64,000 nucleotides of DNA from Pacificibacter marinus (GTDB lineage: Bacteria; Pseudomonadota; Alphaproteobacteria; Rhodobacterales; Rhodobacteraceae): positions 29,805-93,804 of the forward strand of contig NZ_JAHKPU010000002.1 in the NCBI RefSeq assembly GCF_018860505.1, in the 5' to 3' direction. The notes under the pieces were generated by a model. The model worked only from the letters and a program-made list of their open reading frames with translations, searched no databases and had not been told where the DNA came from. Every line of letters starts with the position of its first letter. Positions within the stretch are counted from its first letter, which is position 1. Both the position numbers and the translations under genes were made by a program. Shown piece after piece: positions 25,001 through 33,397 of this stretch.

Positions 25001-26890
25001 CACATTTGCAGAGTAATCATGGTCCTCATCGCGGGGATACTCGACTAGAAAATCATAGAACGCACGTACCCGTTTTTTATCGCGAGACAAGAATGAAACG
25101 GCAGTCTCTTCATCTTGCACCCATTCTGCCAGTTCCCCCAGGAGATCCTCGAAGACGAACGCAGGAGCGAGTGAGAAAAGCTGTGGGAATTGTTGGAATT
25201 CTTCCGACGCCATCGGCAATTCAGGGAAAAAATTGCGAACATCTTCTACTTTTGCCTGGGCAGGCAGCCTTTTCAATTCGGACAGCTTAGCCAATCGGCC
25301 GTCGAAACTTGGGGCAATCCGCAAATTACACAGTTCTACTTTTTGCCGTCGCAGTTCGATCTCCGGTCCGCTAATCACTCGTGACTTCTGCCTCGGTTTT
25401 TCTGGCAGTGAACTTTCCAAGAAATCTTCTAAGATACGCCATAGAGGAGAGACGGTATTGTGCAGACTGGGCCAATCCGGTTCGGAATCATGGTCAAATT
25501 CGGCCTGATCCCAGGACGTCAGAGAGCCCACGAGTCTCTTTAGGGTCAAATCAGACACACCCGCCGCTCGTACGACAGATTTGAATGACAGCAATGACGA
25601 GTTGACTGTCGGTATTCCTATTTTTTGCAACGACCTTTCTTGGTCAACCCCGAATTGCGCCGACAAAATCCAGCAATCCGACCGCCCAACCCACTCGTTG
25701 GCACTCGTCAAATAAATATCAGCGACTATGGCCGCTTTAGAAATCTCCGCCCAGAACACCCCGAAGTTGTCACTGTTTCGATTTTGGTGCGCCTCGTCTA
25801 TGAGCCTCCAAAGCCCCTTGGGACCGAGAACATCCCTCAAGCTTTCGAGACGCCCAGCGATTTCCTGGGCAGCATACGCCAAAAGCATCTCGTTCCAATG
25901 TCGTTCGTGCTGCTCACCAGTGAGAACGAGAGCTTTTCGAGTCTGCTCAGGAAAAAAGTCCGCGTTGATGTGGCAGGGTACCGGCGAATCCTGTTCGGTG
26001 GGAAGGTACGCAAAAAGTCGTCCCGTACGTTCCTCGTGATCGTCGAGCCGAAAGGCGATTTGAGCGGTAGTTTGTCGGTCCAACCTCTCTATGACCACGA
26101 ATTTCTCTTTCAGCGGGCGCGCTGCCTCTTCGGCATCCAAGTGGATGACGTACCACTTTTCGCGCTTATTCTTTCTTTCGAAAAAAAGTTCTAGGTGGTT
26201 TTCATCGTCGACGGACTTCTGAACGAAGCTAACTCTTTTTCCGTTCCGTAGGATCTCTATCGAACCCAGGTTTTTCAAGAATAGAAGGCAATCTTCGGCG
26301 GTGGTCACCAGATCGTCTTGAAGTGGCTTTAAGCTCTCCAACGAAAAAGCAGAAGCGCTGAGAGCCTCCCTAATTGGGCTTCGGTCATCCAGCGCCCACG
26401 TTATCTGAATCTCCGATCCATCGACCGGATCGATCGTTCGGATCTGGTTCTTTTCGGACAGAGGGTTGAGCGTTAGTTCGACGTCCCCAGAGCGAATGAT
26501 CGGTTGATCCGTCAATTGATAAACCGAGACGAACCCGATCCCGAACCTACCGATCAATCCCGGCTGATTATATTTGTTTCCGCTCCCGACCTTGCTGATC
26601 GCATGGAAATCACATGCCTTTCTTTTGCCGAGCTGCGGGCTGCCATCTCTCGTCCAAAGGCACTCATCCGAGTTCAATCCACAGCTGAGGAACACTGCGT
26701 CGTTCCACACGATCAGTGCGTTGTCTGTGATGTCGAAACGAATGTTTTTAGCACCCGCATCGTCCGCATTCTGGATAATCTCGCGGGCCATCGAATCGAA
26801 ACCCTGTAGACCCGTCAATATTTGCCGGATGTTGCTTATCAGCGGTGCAGAGTAGGAAAGTTCTCTTACTCTTTGGGCATTGGACGGCAT
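22085..26890 (-). CDS. Sacsin-type GHKL ATPase with C-terminal DUF3883 domain
   Basis: A 1,601-residue protein. Residues 1-250 are a GHKL ATPase of the sacsin/Hsp90 kind: N-box EIIQNADDAGA (38-47), then GLIGRFGIGFVSVYQL (111-125). The long middle is helical with no family I can name. A low-complexity linker (about 1330-1410, Ser/Gly/Glu rich) leads to DUF3883 (about 1420-1540) with the nuclease-like D...EVKG pattern in EKRLIEVKGLDGEW. The last 50 residues (VEGFGVGTILEIKKIG) resemble the Tudor-like tail of UvrD helicases. It is followed directly by a NERD helicase. This pairing looks like a two-gene DNA-targeting defence system; I do not know an established name for it. Confidence 0.85.
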   Translation of the reverse strand: MPSNAQRVRELSYSAPLISNIRQILTGLQGFDSMAREIIQNADDAGAKNIRFDITDNALIVWNDAVFLSCGLNSDECLWTRDGSPQLGKRKACDFHAISKVGSGNKYNQPGLIGRFGIGFVSVYQLTDQPIIRSGDVELTLNPLSEKNQIRTIDPVDGSEIQITWALDDRSPIREALSASAFSLESLKPLQDDLVTTAEDCLLFLKNLGSIEILRNGKRVSFVQKSVDDENHLELFFERKNKREKWYVIHLDAEEAARPLKEKFVVIERLDRQTTAQIAFRLDDHEERTGRLFAYLPTEQDSPVPCHINADFFPEQTRKALVLTGEQHERHWNEMLLAYAAQEIAGRLESLRDVLGPKGLWRLIDEAHQNRNSDNFGVFWAEISKAAIVADIYLTSANEWVGRSDCWILSAQFGVDQERSLQKIGIPTVNSSLLSFKSVVRAAGVSDLTLKRLVGSLTSWDQAEFDHDSEPDWPSLHNTVSPLWRILEDFLESSLPEKPRQKSRVISGPEIELRRQKVELCNLRIAPSFDGRLAKLSELKRLPAQAKVEDVRNFFPELPMASEEFQQFPQLFSLAPAFVFEDLLGELAEWVQDEETAVSFLSRDKKRVRAFYDFLVEYPRDEDHDYSANVASTPFLAGHGRFLTPRLAVLPGGFDDPIGRFDTLDLDYFGDRARKFLKEVLEVETLTLQAYIEEHLADILDEDLSKEHYVALLDVFVSKKDLLNKESTKETLAALPLVKTKDGLLRAARDCYAKTDALAEILGADDALWVDESIFGESRKELYLGFFRSLGMRSRPSLTHAMDRIEAVVADPPSEKTRGAVSKIFGFILEVYQDESLAKNEEQFEAEISRMRHTDWLPAEKEGQLDTEYWYAPHELHQPFRAGGFSSQVAVLGVTGMGRRLNREFLEFLEMPAEPDTSIIVDHLEDCIERGVEPSKHSYQILSERLKKEDDQFFIERLKNEKCIYAPKRKEFIGTDRFFWSKPHLARYCFKAPEWMHEYKELFDFLGVTEEPSTETYVDVLIDIADEFGGDASLLPGEISLVHDVCTKTLSEKLRDDPAGTSLQLERLREHPFLFTLAGTLAFVDEVAIQDSDWLAQPFGGDLDARLVRSSAETVELIDWFKIRPLSLVTRLEIVELGEVIDDEYATQLVRERSDLLGWLCIDLRRETRKRLEKTLRNIELVRTDALTARSIFELDDVPFASPPRNDEVVFDSDEARVYVLLDLFGNYWIPAFRAIFSTLLAGESKASIGQLALIAKLVLSANSREDAACELRQAGYDTPETEEFPTEVLPEDEVGELGFGTGSEQDPADWDIEDDEVIDDPDIGAEKAASDAHIAAEANKKATGVESSGTQEPGRKRSEGSSGSATSETPGSSSGSSSIDKDPAKTTRKARTEWMRSYVKPEKGEPGEAGKGSGPSRERISAIDEAAMKAVMDYELNRDFLPERQPHFNPGYDVMSRSKNADEKRLIEVKGLDGEWTDRGVKLSRTQISFAQDHPDEAWLYVVEHALEPKKRKINAIKNPFFKADEFWFDRVWREVAEEKGGDYKAQFVAGRRIQVEGFGVGTILEIKKIGVMTQLKIEFKDWGTKSITFNATTMELLED

Positions 26891-27128
26891 TGGGGTAACC
26901 TCTATTGGGAACGAACTAGCTAAGCTGCTCGAAAGATGTTTTGTTGAATTCGATGCTGCAAAATTTGAATATTGCAGTTATGTATTGTGATTGTTCTTAT
27001 TGCAATCGTTCCATATTTTTTTGACCCCTTTAAGCCTACCTGTCACCTACCGCTTCTGCAGCATTCCAAGCGCGGCTATGCAATATGCAATCGTGAATCT
27101 CCTGCCACCCAATTGGTGCTTCGTGCCC

Positions 27129-29021
27129 TCAGCCATTGTACGCGCTCTCCAAAAACCGTTCCACCCGATCTGTTCCTGCCTGATACTCGTCCAAACTGGG
27201 CTTGTCTTCGTTCGGCTCACCCTGCTCTTTGCTGGCCAAGTCGTTGATCTCCTCACGCTGCTTCCCGCTACTTTCAAATCCCGCAGCAGGTATCACCTTC
27301 GGCACCTCCAGCGCCCCAATCTTCGCCTCCAGCGCCTTAATCTGCCCTTGCAGGCCGCGCATCTGATCTCCCGCTGAGGGATATGGCAAATCGCCAGTCT
27401 GCTTGTCGAAGATCTGCTTAAAGAAGCGATCCTCATAGTATTTGATCCGCTTGGCGCGGACAGGCATTTGCGCGTCAACCACCAAGACGATGTCATCCAG
27501 ATCCATGCGCCGCGCCTCATCCTCAGGCAGCAATGCGGTTTCTTCCGTTCGTTCAGACATACTGCGCCCGGCGAAGGGGTTGCGGCCGACCGAGCGCGAG
27601 CGAGTCACAACACGCTTGGTGGTTTTGCCGACGGCCTTGCTCAGCTCCTCGATGGTCTTCTCATCTGAGGGGGTCAGATAGAGCTTGATGCCCGCGTTGC
27701 CCTGCAAGGCACGTCGGGCATTTTCGCCGTAGATTTCATCGAGCACAGGGATGGTCTGGGTGACGATCGCGAGATTGGCGCGGTAGGATCGCAGCGTCTC
27801 GATACTGTCGAGCACGATCGGCATTTTGCCCAAGCGATTGAACTCATCGAGCATGATCATCACCGGCCAAGGCTCGTCCTTGCCGGGTTCATGGTCCTGC
27901 AGAGATGCCAGCAAGTCCGAGAAAAACAGGCGGATCAGTGGCGCGAGCGGTTTCACCATGAGCGGTTCGACCACGAGATAGATCGAAAACGGCGTCTTTC
28001 GGATATCGCGAAAATCGAAGTCTGAAGTTGCGGTTGCCCGATCGATTGCGGGGTTCGACCACTGCTTGAGGCCAGATGTCATCAGAAGCGACAGGTAAGA
28101 CGTCAGCGTGTCGTTGTTGGTCGAGGCCATGCGCATGAAAATCAGCTTGGCGGCTGGATTGACCACTTCATCAGCGCGGCGGCGATATTCCTTCTGCTTG
28201 TCCCCGCCTGATGCGGTGATGCGGTAGATCTCGCCCAGGGTCGGCCGCTTTCGCTCAAAGGCCAGAAGCCCTGCCGCAACAAACAGATCGATGCCGCCAT
28301 CGAGGAGCCCCTGAACCCGATCGTTGTCAGCTTGAAGAAACAGCGAGGCCAGGAGCTGCAGCTCCATCTGCTGGCGGTCGACGTTTTCCAGCGCCGATAT
28401 GCGCAACAAAGGATTGTAGCGATGCGAGCGGCCGTCTGTCCAATCAGTGGGCGCAAACCGGAACACTTTGTCGCCCTGCGCGGCCCTGTGGCGTGCTGTT
28501 GCTTCGAAGTTTTCGCCCTTCACGTCCAGCACCACGGCACTGCCCCGATAGGTCAAAAGGTTCGGGATGACGAACCCTGTAGTCTTACCTCGCCCGGTCG
28601 GGGCCACGATCAGAGCATGGGGGAAGACCTTGGACATGACAAAGGGTTTGCGGCTCTTGGGCTTGCCCATTTTGCCGAGGACAAAGCCGTGGCCGGGCTT
28701 GCCGAAAAAGCCGTTCCGCCTCATCTCAGACATGTGCTGCCAGTGGGTTTCTCCGAACTTGGTCAGTGCGTCATTCATCAGGACGGCACTGAGCAAGACA
28801 CCGGCACCGGTGCTGATCCCGACAATCAAGTGAACGATCTGCATATCGTCCGGATGGGTCGTTCGAAGAACCCCATAGCTGCGTGCCAGCATCAAGAAAT
28901 CGATCTCCGCCCCAACCCCGAACCAGCGGAACGACAGAAAGGCCGACGCCAGAACATACCCCAGCACCGCGCCGAGAAGAGCAAAGCTCAAGACGCCGAG
29001 TGCGATCCGCGTCTTACCCAT
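27129..29021 (-). CDS. virD4: VirD4/TraG type IV coupling protein
   Basis: A 630-residue ATPase that delivers the relaxase-DNA complex to the secretion channel. Two N-terminal transmembrane helices (residues about 8-32 and 62-83) are followed by the ATPase domain: Walker A PTGRGKTT at 141-148 and Walker B MIMLDEFNRLGKM around 390. The TraG/TraD C-terminal part has the usual LAIVTQTIPVLDEIYG. The last 70 residues are acidic and variable, as expected for the tail that contacts substrates. Its start overlaps the relaxase stop by eight bases, so it belongs to the mob operon, separate from virB1-11. Confidence 0.95.
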   Translation of the reverse strand: MGKTRIALGVLSFALLGAVLGYVLASAFLSFRWFGVGAEIDFLMLARSYGVLRTTHPDDMQIVHLIVGISTGAGVLLSAVLMNDALTKFGETHWQHMSEMRRNGFFGKPGHGFVLGKMGKPKSRKPFVMSKVFPHALIVAPTGRGKTTGFVIPNLLTYRGSAVVLDVKGENFEATARHRAAQGDKVFRFAPTDWTDGRSHRYNPLLRISALENVDRQQMELQLLASLFLQADNDRVQGLLDGGIDLFVAAGLLAFERKRPTLGEIYRITASGGDKQKEYRRRADEVVNPAAKLIFMRMASTNNDTLTSYLSLLMTSGLKQWSNPAIDRATATSDFDFRDIRKTPFSIYLVVEPLMVKPLAPLIRLFFSDLLASLQDHEPGKDEPWPVMIMLDEFNRLGKMPIVLDSIETLRSYRANLAIVTQTIPVLDEIYGENARRALQGNAGIKLYLTPSDEKTIEELSKAVGKTTKRVVTRSRSVGRNPFAGRSMSERTEETALLPEDEARRMDLDDIVLVVDAQMPVRAKRIKYYEDRFFKQIFDKQTGDLPYPSAGDQMRGLQGQIKALEAKIGALEVPKVIPAAGFESSGKQREEINDLASKEQGEPNEDKPSLDEYQAGTDRVERFLESAYNG

Positions 29022-30822
29022 GCGTCACACCCTTTTCGCCATCGCTATCGACATGCCGCTCGCGTTGAACATCAATTTCTTCATTGGCGATTTTGTCGAG
29101 GACATGCTCCATCGCTATACTATTCGCCATAGCGGCATCGCTCTGGAGATAGGCCTTGGCCGAATAGAGCCGGTCCAGGCGATCTTCGATATGTTCCTCC
29201 AGAGTGGCCTCATCGCCAATTGCCAAGTCCGGGGTATTTTCTTCGCCGACCAGTTCCTCCAGCTCGATCCGCAAGCTCTCGCGCTCCAGATCGCTGCGGA
29301 ATGGATCTGCGGTTGGGTCGTCCCTCATGCGGCTCAGGATGTCAGCCGTGGTCGGCGGCAGCCGGTCGATGATGGCTTCCTGCCGGTCGGTCTCCACCGT
29401 CCCACTGTCTTTAAGAACCTCAGCATCTGCCAACAAGAGGCCCAGATCGCTGTGAACCTGGTCGAGACGATCGATCGCTTTTTCGAGCTCATCGGCGCGC
29501 GACAGGTCAAAGCCCTCCTTCTCGGCAATCGCCTTCAGATCCTGTCCAAGCCATTGCCGCTCGAGCGCGGCATTGCCCGCGCCGATTTCGACACGACGTG
29601 TCACCTCTTGCGCGTCAATGCTGGTGCCTTTCAAAGCCTGCTGGAAACGTTCTGCCAGAGCTGGATCCTGCAAGGCTTCTTGAGCTTCGGCCCGTATATT
29701 CACAGCAGAATAGATCCCACTCTTGGATGCGTCTTCGAGCAACGTGTGGGACTGCGTTCCCATGGGGCTCAGATGTGACAGTGAACGATAGATGTCGTTC
29801 AGCTCATGCTCCAGCGCCGCACGCCGCTCCACCGGGGCGTCAGCGACAATGCGTTCGGCTTGGTTGATCTTGTCGTGAAAGGCATCCACGACCTCATCAA
29901 ATGAATGCTGTTCTTCGGCCATGCCATATACCTTTCCATCTGCTTCAATCGGTTTGCCCTGCGCCAAAAGCGTCGCGGCCTTGTCCAAGGCTGCTGCAAT
30001 GTCATGCTGGTTCTCGCGCGAGGCCTCGGCCGCCAGGCCGCGATAAAGCCGCGCGTTCAGCGCCAAATCAGCCAAGGCACGGTCAAGCTCCGGCCCCACG
30101 CGGTCACGTTCGGCCAGCTTCTGCCCCGTAGCTTCTGCACGACGTCGGTCCACGTCGCTCGGCCTCTTCGTCGTGATTCCACGCTCGAGCTTTCGGGTCG
30201 CTTCGAGGCGCAGCCCATAGCGATCCGACACCTCGACCATGGCCTCGCGAAAACTGTCGTAGTTGAAATGGTGCCCTTCTTTCAGAAAGAAGAATTCACC
30301 GTCCTTGCTGCGCCGGTTTAGGACGATGTGGGCGTGCGGGTGATCCCGGTCCTCATGCACGGCCGCGATGTAGTCAAAATGGCTGCCTTCGCCTTGAAAG
30401 AACCGCTCGCAAATCTCGCGGGTGATCTCGGCCACGTCCGCGCCGCGCGTGCCAATCGGGAAAGCCATTAAGAGGTGCGAGGTATGCCCCAGCTTCGGGT
30501 GGAACCCCTCATTCCACTGTGCGGAAAACCGGCGCGTGACTTGTTCGATCTCTTTGGTCGACAGGACGGTTTGGCCGTCATAGGTGCCACGGCTGTCGAT
30601 GATGAAGCTCGACTTGGTGGTCAGGTATTCCAGCTGGTTGCGCAGCTGCGCTTTGCTGTGCGTGCCGCCGTCGCGAATGCCTTTGAAGATCGCAGGCGAA
30701 TGCCCCATAGCAGCGCGTGCCATCTGCTTTTGACGCTGGCGCGGCGCGCTCCCGCGTATGCGACTCCAGTCGCGGTCGAAGAAGGCATCTTGGGCTGCGA
30801 CAACGGTGCTATTCCGGGCCAT
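29014..30822 (-). CDS. MOBP-type relaxase (VirD2-like)
   Basis: A protein of about 602 residues that should nick oriT and pilot the strand. In the N-terminal domain, Tyr68 in NQLEYLTTKSS (numbering from an ATG at 30828) is the likely catalytic tyrosine, and the three-histidine motif HEDRDHPHAHIVLNRR (158-173) matches MOBP relaxases. A long helical C-terminal half may carry the secretion signal and coiled coils. Two ATGs two codons apart (30828 and 30822) are possible; the second is used here. The start overlaps the mobC-like gene and the end overlaps virD4, giving the order mobC-relaxase-virD4. Confidence 0.92.
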   Translation of the reverse strand: MARNSTVVAAQDAFFDRDWSRIRGSAPRQRQKQMARAAMGHSPAIFKGIRDGGTHSKAQLRNQLEYLTTKSSFIIDSRGTYDGQTVLSTKEIEQVTRRFSAQWNEGFHPKLGHTSHLLMAFPIGTRGADVAEITREICERFFQGEGSHFDYIAAVHEDRDHPHAHIVLNRRSKDGEFFFLKEGHHFNYDSFREAMVEVSDRYGLRLEATRKLERGITTKRPSDVDRRRAEATGQKLAERDRVGPELDRALADLALNARLYRGLAAEASRENQHDIAAALDKAATLLAQGKPIEADGKVYGMAEEQHSFDEVVDAFHDKINQAERIVADAPVERRAALEHELNDIYRSLSHLSPMGTQSHTLLEDASKSGIYSAVNIRAEAQEALQDPALAERFQQALKGTSIDAQEVTRRVEIGAGNAALERQWLGQDLKAIAEKEGFDLSRADELEKAIDRLDQVHSDLGLLLADAEVLKDSGTVETDRQEAIIDRLPPTTADILSRMRDDPTADPFRSDLERESLRIELEELVGEENTPDLAIGDEATLEEHIEDRLDRLYSAKAYLQSDAAMANSIAMEHVLDKIANEEIDVQRERHVDSDGEKGVTHG

Positions 30823-31399
30823 CAGCAAAGCCTCCTAGAACGCGGGCAACCTCGCCGGACAAAGCACTGCGGCGACGCTGCGCCATGTCCTGAACCTGGT
30901 CTGCGATGTTGAAGATCAATCCCGCCAAGGCGCGAACCTGCCCATGTGCAGAGTTGCCATAGGGTGGCGTCTTGCCCTTGCGCTTCGCCTCGTTCAGGCG
31001 CTGCGCAATCTGGTTGATATTGTTACCGGTGCGATTGAGCGAGGCCGACAATCCCTGCATCTGTTCGGCCAACTCGTCATCGGGAACAAACAGGTCATTC
31101 GATGCATAGATGAGCCTCCGCAGCCCCTCCGCGCGGCTGGCGATATCATGCCGCGTGAGAGCCGCATCAAAGCCTAAGAGCTCTTTAGGTGTGAGCCGAA
31201 CATTCACCAATTCAGACCGCACGCGCCCGTCCAGTTTGCGGCTTTGGTCGGCCTTCAATGTGTAGAAGATGCTGCGGGGCGTGACGCCGAATTCACGGGC
31301 CAGATCCTCGATCGGCACCCCTTCGGCACGCTTGCGCACGATCACAAAACGCTGGTTTTGCGTCAGTCGCTTGTGCCGTGGTGCGCGCGGTCGGCCCAT
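30809..31399 (-). CDS. mobC: MobC-like relaxosome accessory protein
   Basis: A 196-residue DNA-binding accessory protein. Residues 12-55 form a helix-turn-helix-like start (EDLAREFGVTPRSIFYTL). The MobC segment follows: strand VNVRLTPKELLGFDAAL, then the classic GNNINQIAQRLNEAKRKGK near residues 126-145. MobC proteins bind near nic and open the DNA for the relaxase. It is the first gene of the mob operon; the putative oriT lies directly upstream. The joined HTH plus MobC architecture is longer than the minimal plasmid MobC. Confidence 0.85.
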   Translation of the reverse strand: MGRPRAPRHKRLTQNQRFVIVRKRAEGVPIEDLAREFGVTPRSIFYTLKADQSRKLDGRVRSELVNVRLTPKELLGFDAALTRHDIASRAEGLRRLIYASNDLFVPDDELAEQMQGLSASLNRTGNNINQIAQRLNEAKRKGKTPPYGNSAHGQVRALAGLIFNIADQVQDMAQRRRSALSGEVARVLGGFADGPE

Positions 31400-31604
31400 G
31401 TGAAGTAATCCCCCCTATTTCTTGCCAGCATCATACAGGCAGCCTTGTTATGGCACTTCGCCATAATTGATTCAATATTATAATATTGCATCAACTGCCT
31501 GTATTCCGTTTGGAGCAGCCATAGGCTGCGACCCCTAGGGAATACTTTTGCATCAACACAAACTCCGTTTGCCAAACAAACGGCCAATCAACTAACAATA
31601 GCCT
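31400..31604. other. oriT: Candidate origin of transfer (oriT)
   Basis: A 205-bp gap upstream of mobC packed with symmetry. Inverted repeats: TTATGGC-ACTTC-GCCATAA at 31448-31466; the 16-bp palindrome at 31473-31488; GCAGCC-ATA-GGCTGC at 31515-31529, nested inside outer arms GTATTCC (31501-31507) and GGAATAC (31539-31545); and CCGTTTG/CAAACGG at 31565-31583. A direct repeat of TTGCATCAAC followed by TCCGTTTG starts at 31486 and again at 31548. Position next to mobC/relaxase and this architecture fit oriT. The nick site is not identified. Confidence 0.65.
31466..31492. promoter_or_regulatory. AT-rich palindrome shared with the virB promoter
   Basis: ATTGATT is followed by a perfect 16-bp palindrome (CAATATTA/TAATATTG, 31473-31488) and CATC. 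The virB upstream region has nearly the same sequence at 9358-9385, including the 12-mer ATTATAATATTG. It lies about 70 bp before mobC and probably controls the mob operon. Confidence 0.55.
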
Positions 31605-32246
31605 ATGAATAGACAAACTACATTTTCCGTCATGGCAGTTGCCATAATCCTCCCGATGTCAGTGTTTGGGCAAGGCACTAGCGACTGTTCTGCACCTCGC
31701 ACGGAATTGTCCCGCGATGCGCTGACGTCCTGCTTCGGCGCGGAAGTCGCTGCCGATAAAAATATCCTCGCGGTCGTTGCGCCAATTTGGCAAAGCTTCG
31801 GCGATGAACAAAAGGGGGCTGCTGTTGATCGTTACAGAGACGGCATGCCAGCCGCCTCCTCAATCGTCCTCAATGCCTTTCCTCGGACATCAGCCACGAT
31901 GCGCATCTTACATGCTGATGCCATTACGATTGGTGAGCAGGAATTTTTGAGCAATATCCGACGGGACCCGGAGCTTGAAGGTCTCACAGACGAAGATTTC
32001 ATCGCTTATCGCGATGAGATATTGGACGCCTTCCTTGATGGCACAGACAATTCAACGTTAATTGAATTTGTGACCTACGCACCTTCTTTCACCGAGTACG
32101 TTTTGACGTTCTCAAACGATTTCGTGTTCGCGGAAGATTTGCCGCGAGTAGTGAACATTGCAGAGAGCGAGCGCAAAATCGCGGAGCAAAACGCAAGGCA
32201 AGCTGCATTGGCTAGACTAATTAACAATATCAAACGGGGCTTATAA
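31605..32246 (+). CDS. Secreted hypothetical protein beside oriT
   Basis: A 213-residue protein with a signal peptide (residues 1-22, cleavage near VFG-QG). The mature part is helical and acidic, with two cysteines (29 and 43 by my count) close to the start. Its length and helical pattern recall DUF2059-like periplasmic proteins, but I do not see a clear match. It is divergent from mobC across the putative oriT, so its promoter overlaps that region. It might act in the leading or lagging side of transfer; no function can be given. Confidence 0.55.
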   Translation: MNRQTTFSVMAVAIILPMSVFGQGTSDCSAPRTELSRDALTSCFGAEVAADKNILAVVAPIWQSFGDEQKGAAVDRYRDGMPAASSIVLNAFPRTSATMRILHADAITIGEQEFLSNIRRDPELEGLTDEDFIAYRDEILDAFLDGTDNSTLIEFVTYAPSFTEYVLTFSNDFVFAEDLPRVVNIAESERKIAEQNARQAALARLINNIKRGL

Positions 32247-32318
32247 ACTTCGATGCACAGAAAGCCGAACGGTCGGTAATCCATGCTAGGTTATTTGGCA
32301 ACCTAATCTCCTCCAAAG

Positions 32319-32522
32319 TCATCGCAACGCCTCCTCAAGGATTGCGAGAGCCCCAAGACAATCGTCGATATAGGGCTGCTCCTCGCCGTCCAGATCGTTC
32401 ATCTCCAGCCGGTTCAAGACCGCGTAGAGCGTGGCACGCGCTTCACGGGCCGCGCTTCGCAAGCTGACGGTGTCTTCCAGACGTGCGGTCGCAAAATCAT
32501 CGCTGTGATAGTCGGGAGTCAT
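32319..32522 (-). CDS. Small hypothetical protein downstream of ardC
   Basis: A 67-residue acidic, helical protein. Its ATG overlaps the ardC stop (ATGA), so it is translationally coupled. The sequence (LEDTVSLRSAAREARATLYAV, then CLGALAILEEAL) suggests two long helices. No family is recognised. Being in an antirestriction operon, it could assist ArdC, but that is inference. Confidence 0.55.
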   Translation of the reverse strand: MTPDYHSDDFATARLEDTVSLRSAAREARATLYAVLNRLEMNDLDGEEQPYIDDCLGALAILEEALR

Positions 32523-33397
32523 GCTGCCACCTCCTTGCTTTGACCTGCTGCTTGCAAAGCAAAGTCTGTGGCTTTCTGCGCTTCAGATGCCGCACGAAAA
32601 ATCGCCCGCTTGTCTTCTTTGAGAGCCTGTAACCATCCTTCGACATAGGCGGCGCTTTGACCGAACTCAGGCGCCACGCCAATCTGAGCCCCAAGGAAAC
32701 AAGCACCGATTTCCGCCACCAGCTCTTCAAAGGCATAGGCTTCGCGGTTCGCAAATTTCTTGATCCGCTCAAGCCGCTTTTCGCTGCCAGTCCAATGGAT
32801 CACCTCATGGGCCAACGTCCCATAATAGCCTGCCGCATCGTGAAACGTGGCAATCGGCGGCATGTGGATGTGATCTTTGGCAGGGCTGTAATAGGCACGC
32901 GGGTCGTCGCTGGTGAGGATCTCCGCCCCTGTCCGGCCGAAAAACGCTTCAAGGTCCGGATCTCCCGCCGTGCCAAGATCGCGCGGGGCCTCGGGCCGGA
33001 TGTAGTAATCCTCCGGCAAACCTTCGATCTGATCAGCATTGAAGACGCGGTATGCGCGCGCATAGGGCAGCTCTTCCTCGATGCCCAACTCGTTCTCTCT
33101 GGTGAACGTCCCGTATTTGACCACGGTCGAGGACGTTTCGCCTTTGCGGACCTGACCGCCAAGCTCCTGCGCCTGTTTGTAGGTCATCCAGCGGCTGGAC
33201 ACACAACCATGCTTGGCCGCCATAATCCAGAGCATCAGGATATTAATCCCGCGATACTCCTCGCCGTTGTGTCGGGTCGGCAGTGCAATGCCAGACGCGC
33301 TTCCGGTCCACGGCTTGCGCCATGGCGGCGTGCCCGCCTCGATCTCTGAAATAATGGTGTCGGTGACATGGGCATAAACATCAAACTTCGGTGCCAT
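32519..33397 (-). CDS. ardC: ArdC-like antirestriction protein
   Basis: A 292-residue protein. The N-terminal ssDNA-binding domain (DUF1738) shows PPWRKPWTG near residue 25, RGINILMLW and the YKQAQELGGQVRKGE segment. The C-terminal zincin-like domain contains the HExxH motif in LAHEVIHWTG near residue 194 and the later FEELVAEIGACFLG with the third ligand. ArdC proteins protect incoming ssDNA or dsDNA from host restriction during conjugation. A strong GGAGG precedes the ATG. A large hairpin about 190-265 bp upstream may provide single-stranded promoter activity when DNA first enters the recipient. Confidence 0.92.
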   Translation of the reverse strand: MAPKFDVYAHVTDTIISEIEAGTPPWRKPWTGSASGIALPTRHNGEEYRGINILMLWIMAAKHGCVSSRWMTYKQAQELGGQVRKGETSSTVVKYGTFTRENELGIEEELPYARAYRVFNADQIEGLPEDYYIRPEAPRDLGTAGDPDLEAFFGRTGAEILTSDDPRAYYSPAKDHIHMPPIATFHDAAGYYGTLAHEVIHWTGSEKRLERIKKFANREAYAFEELVAEIGACFLGAQIGVAPEFGQSAAYVEGWLQALKEDKRAIFRAASEAQKATDFALQAAGQSKEVAA

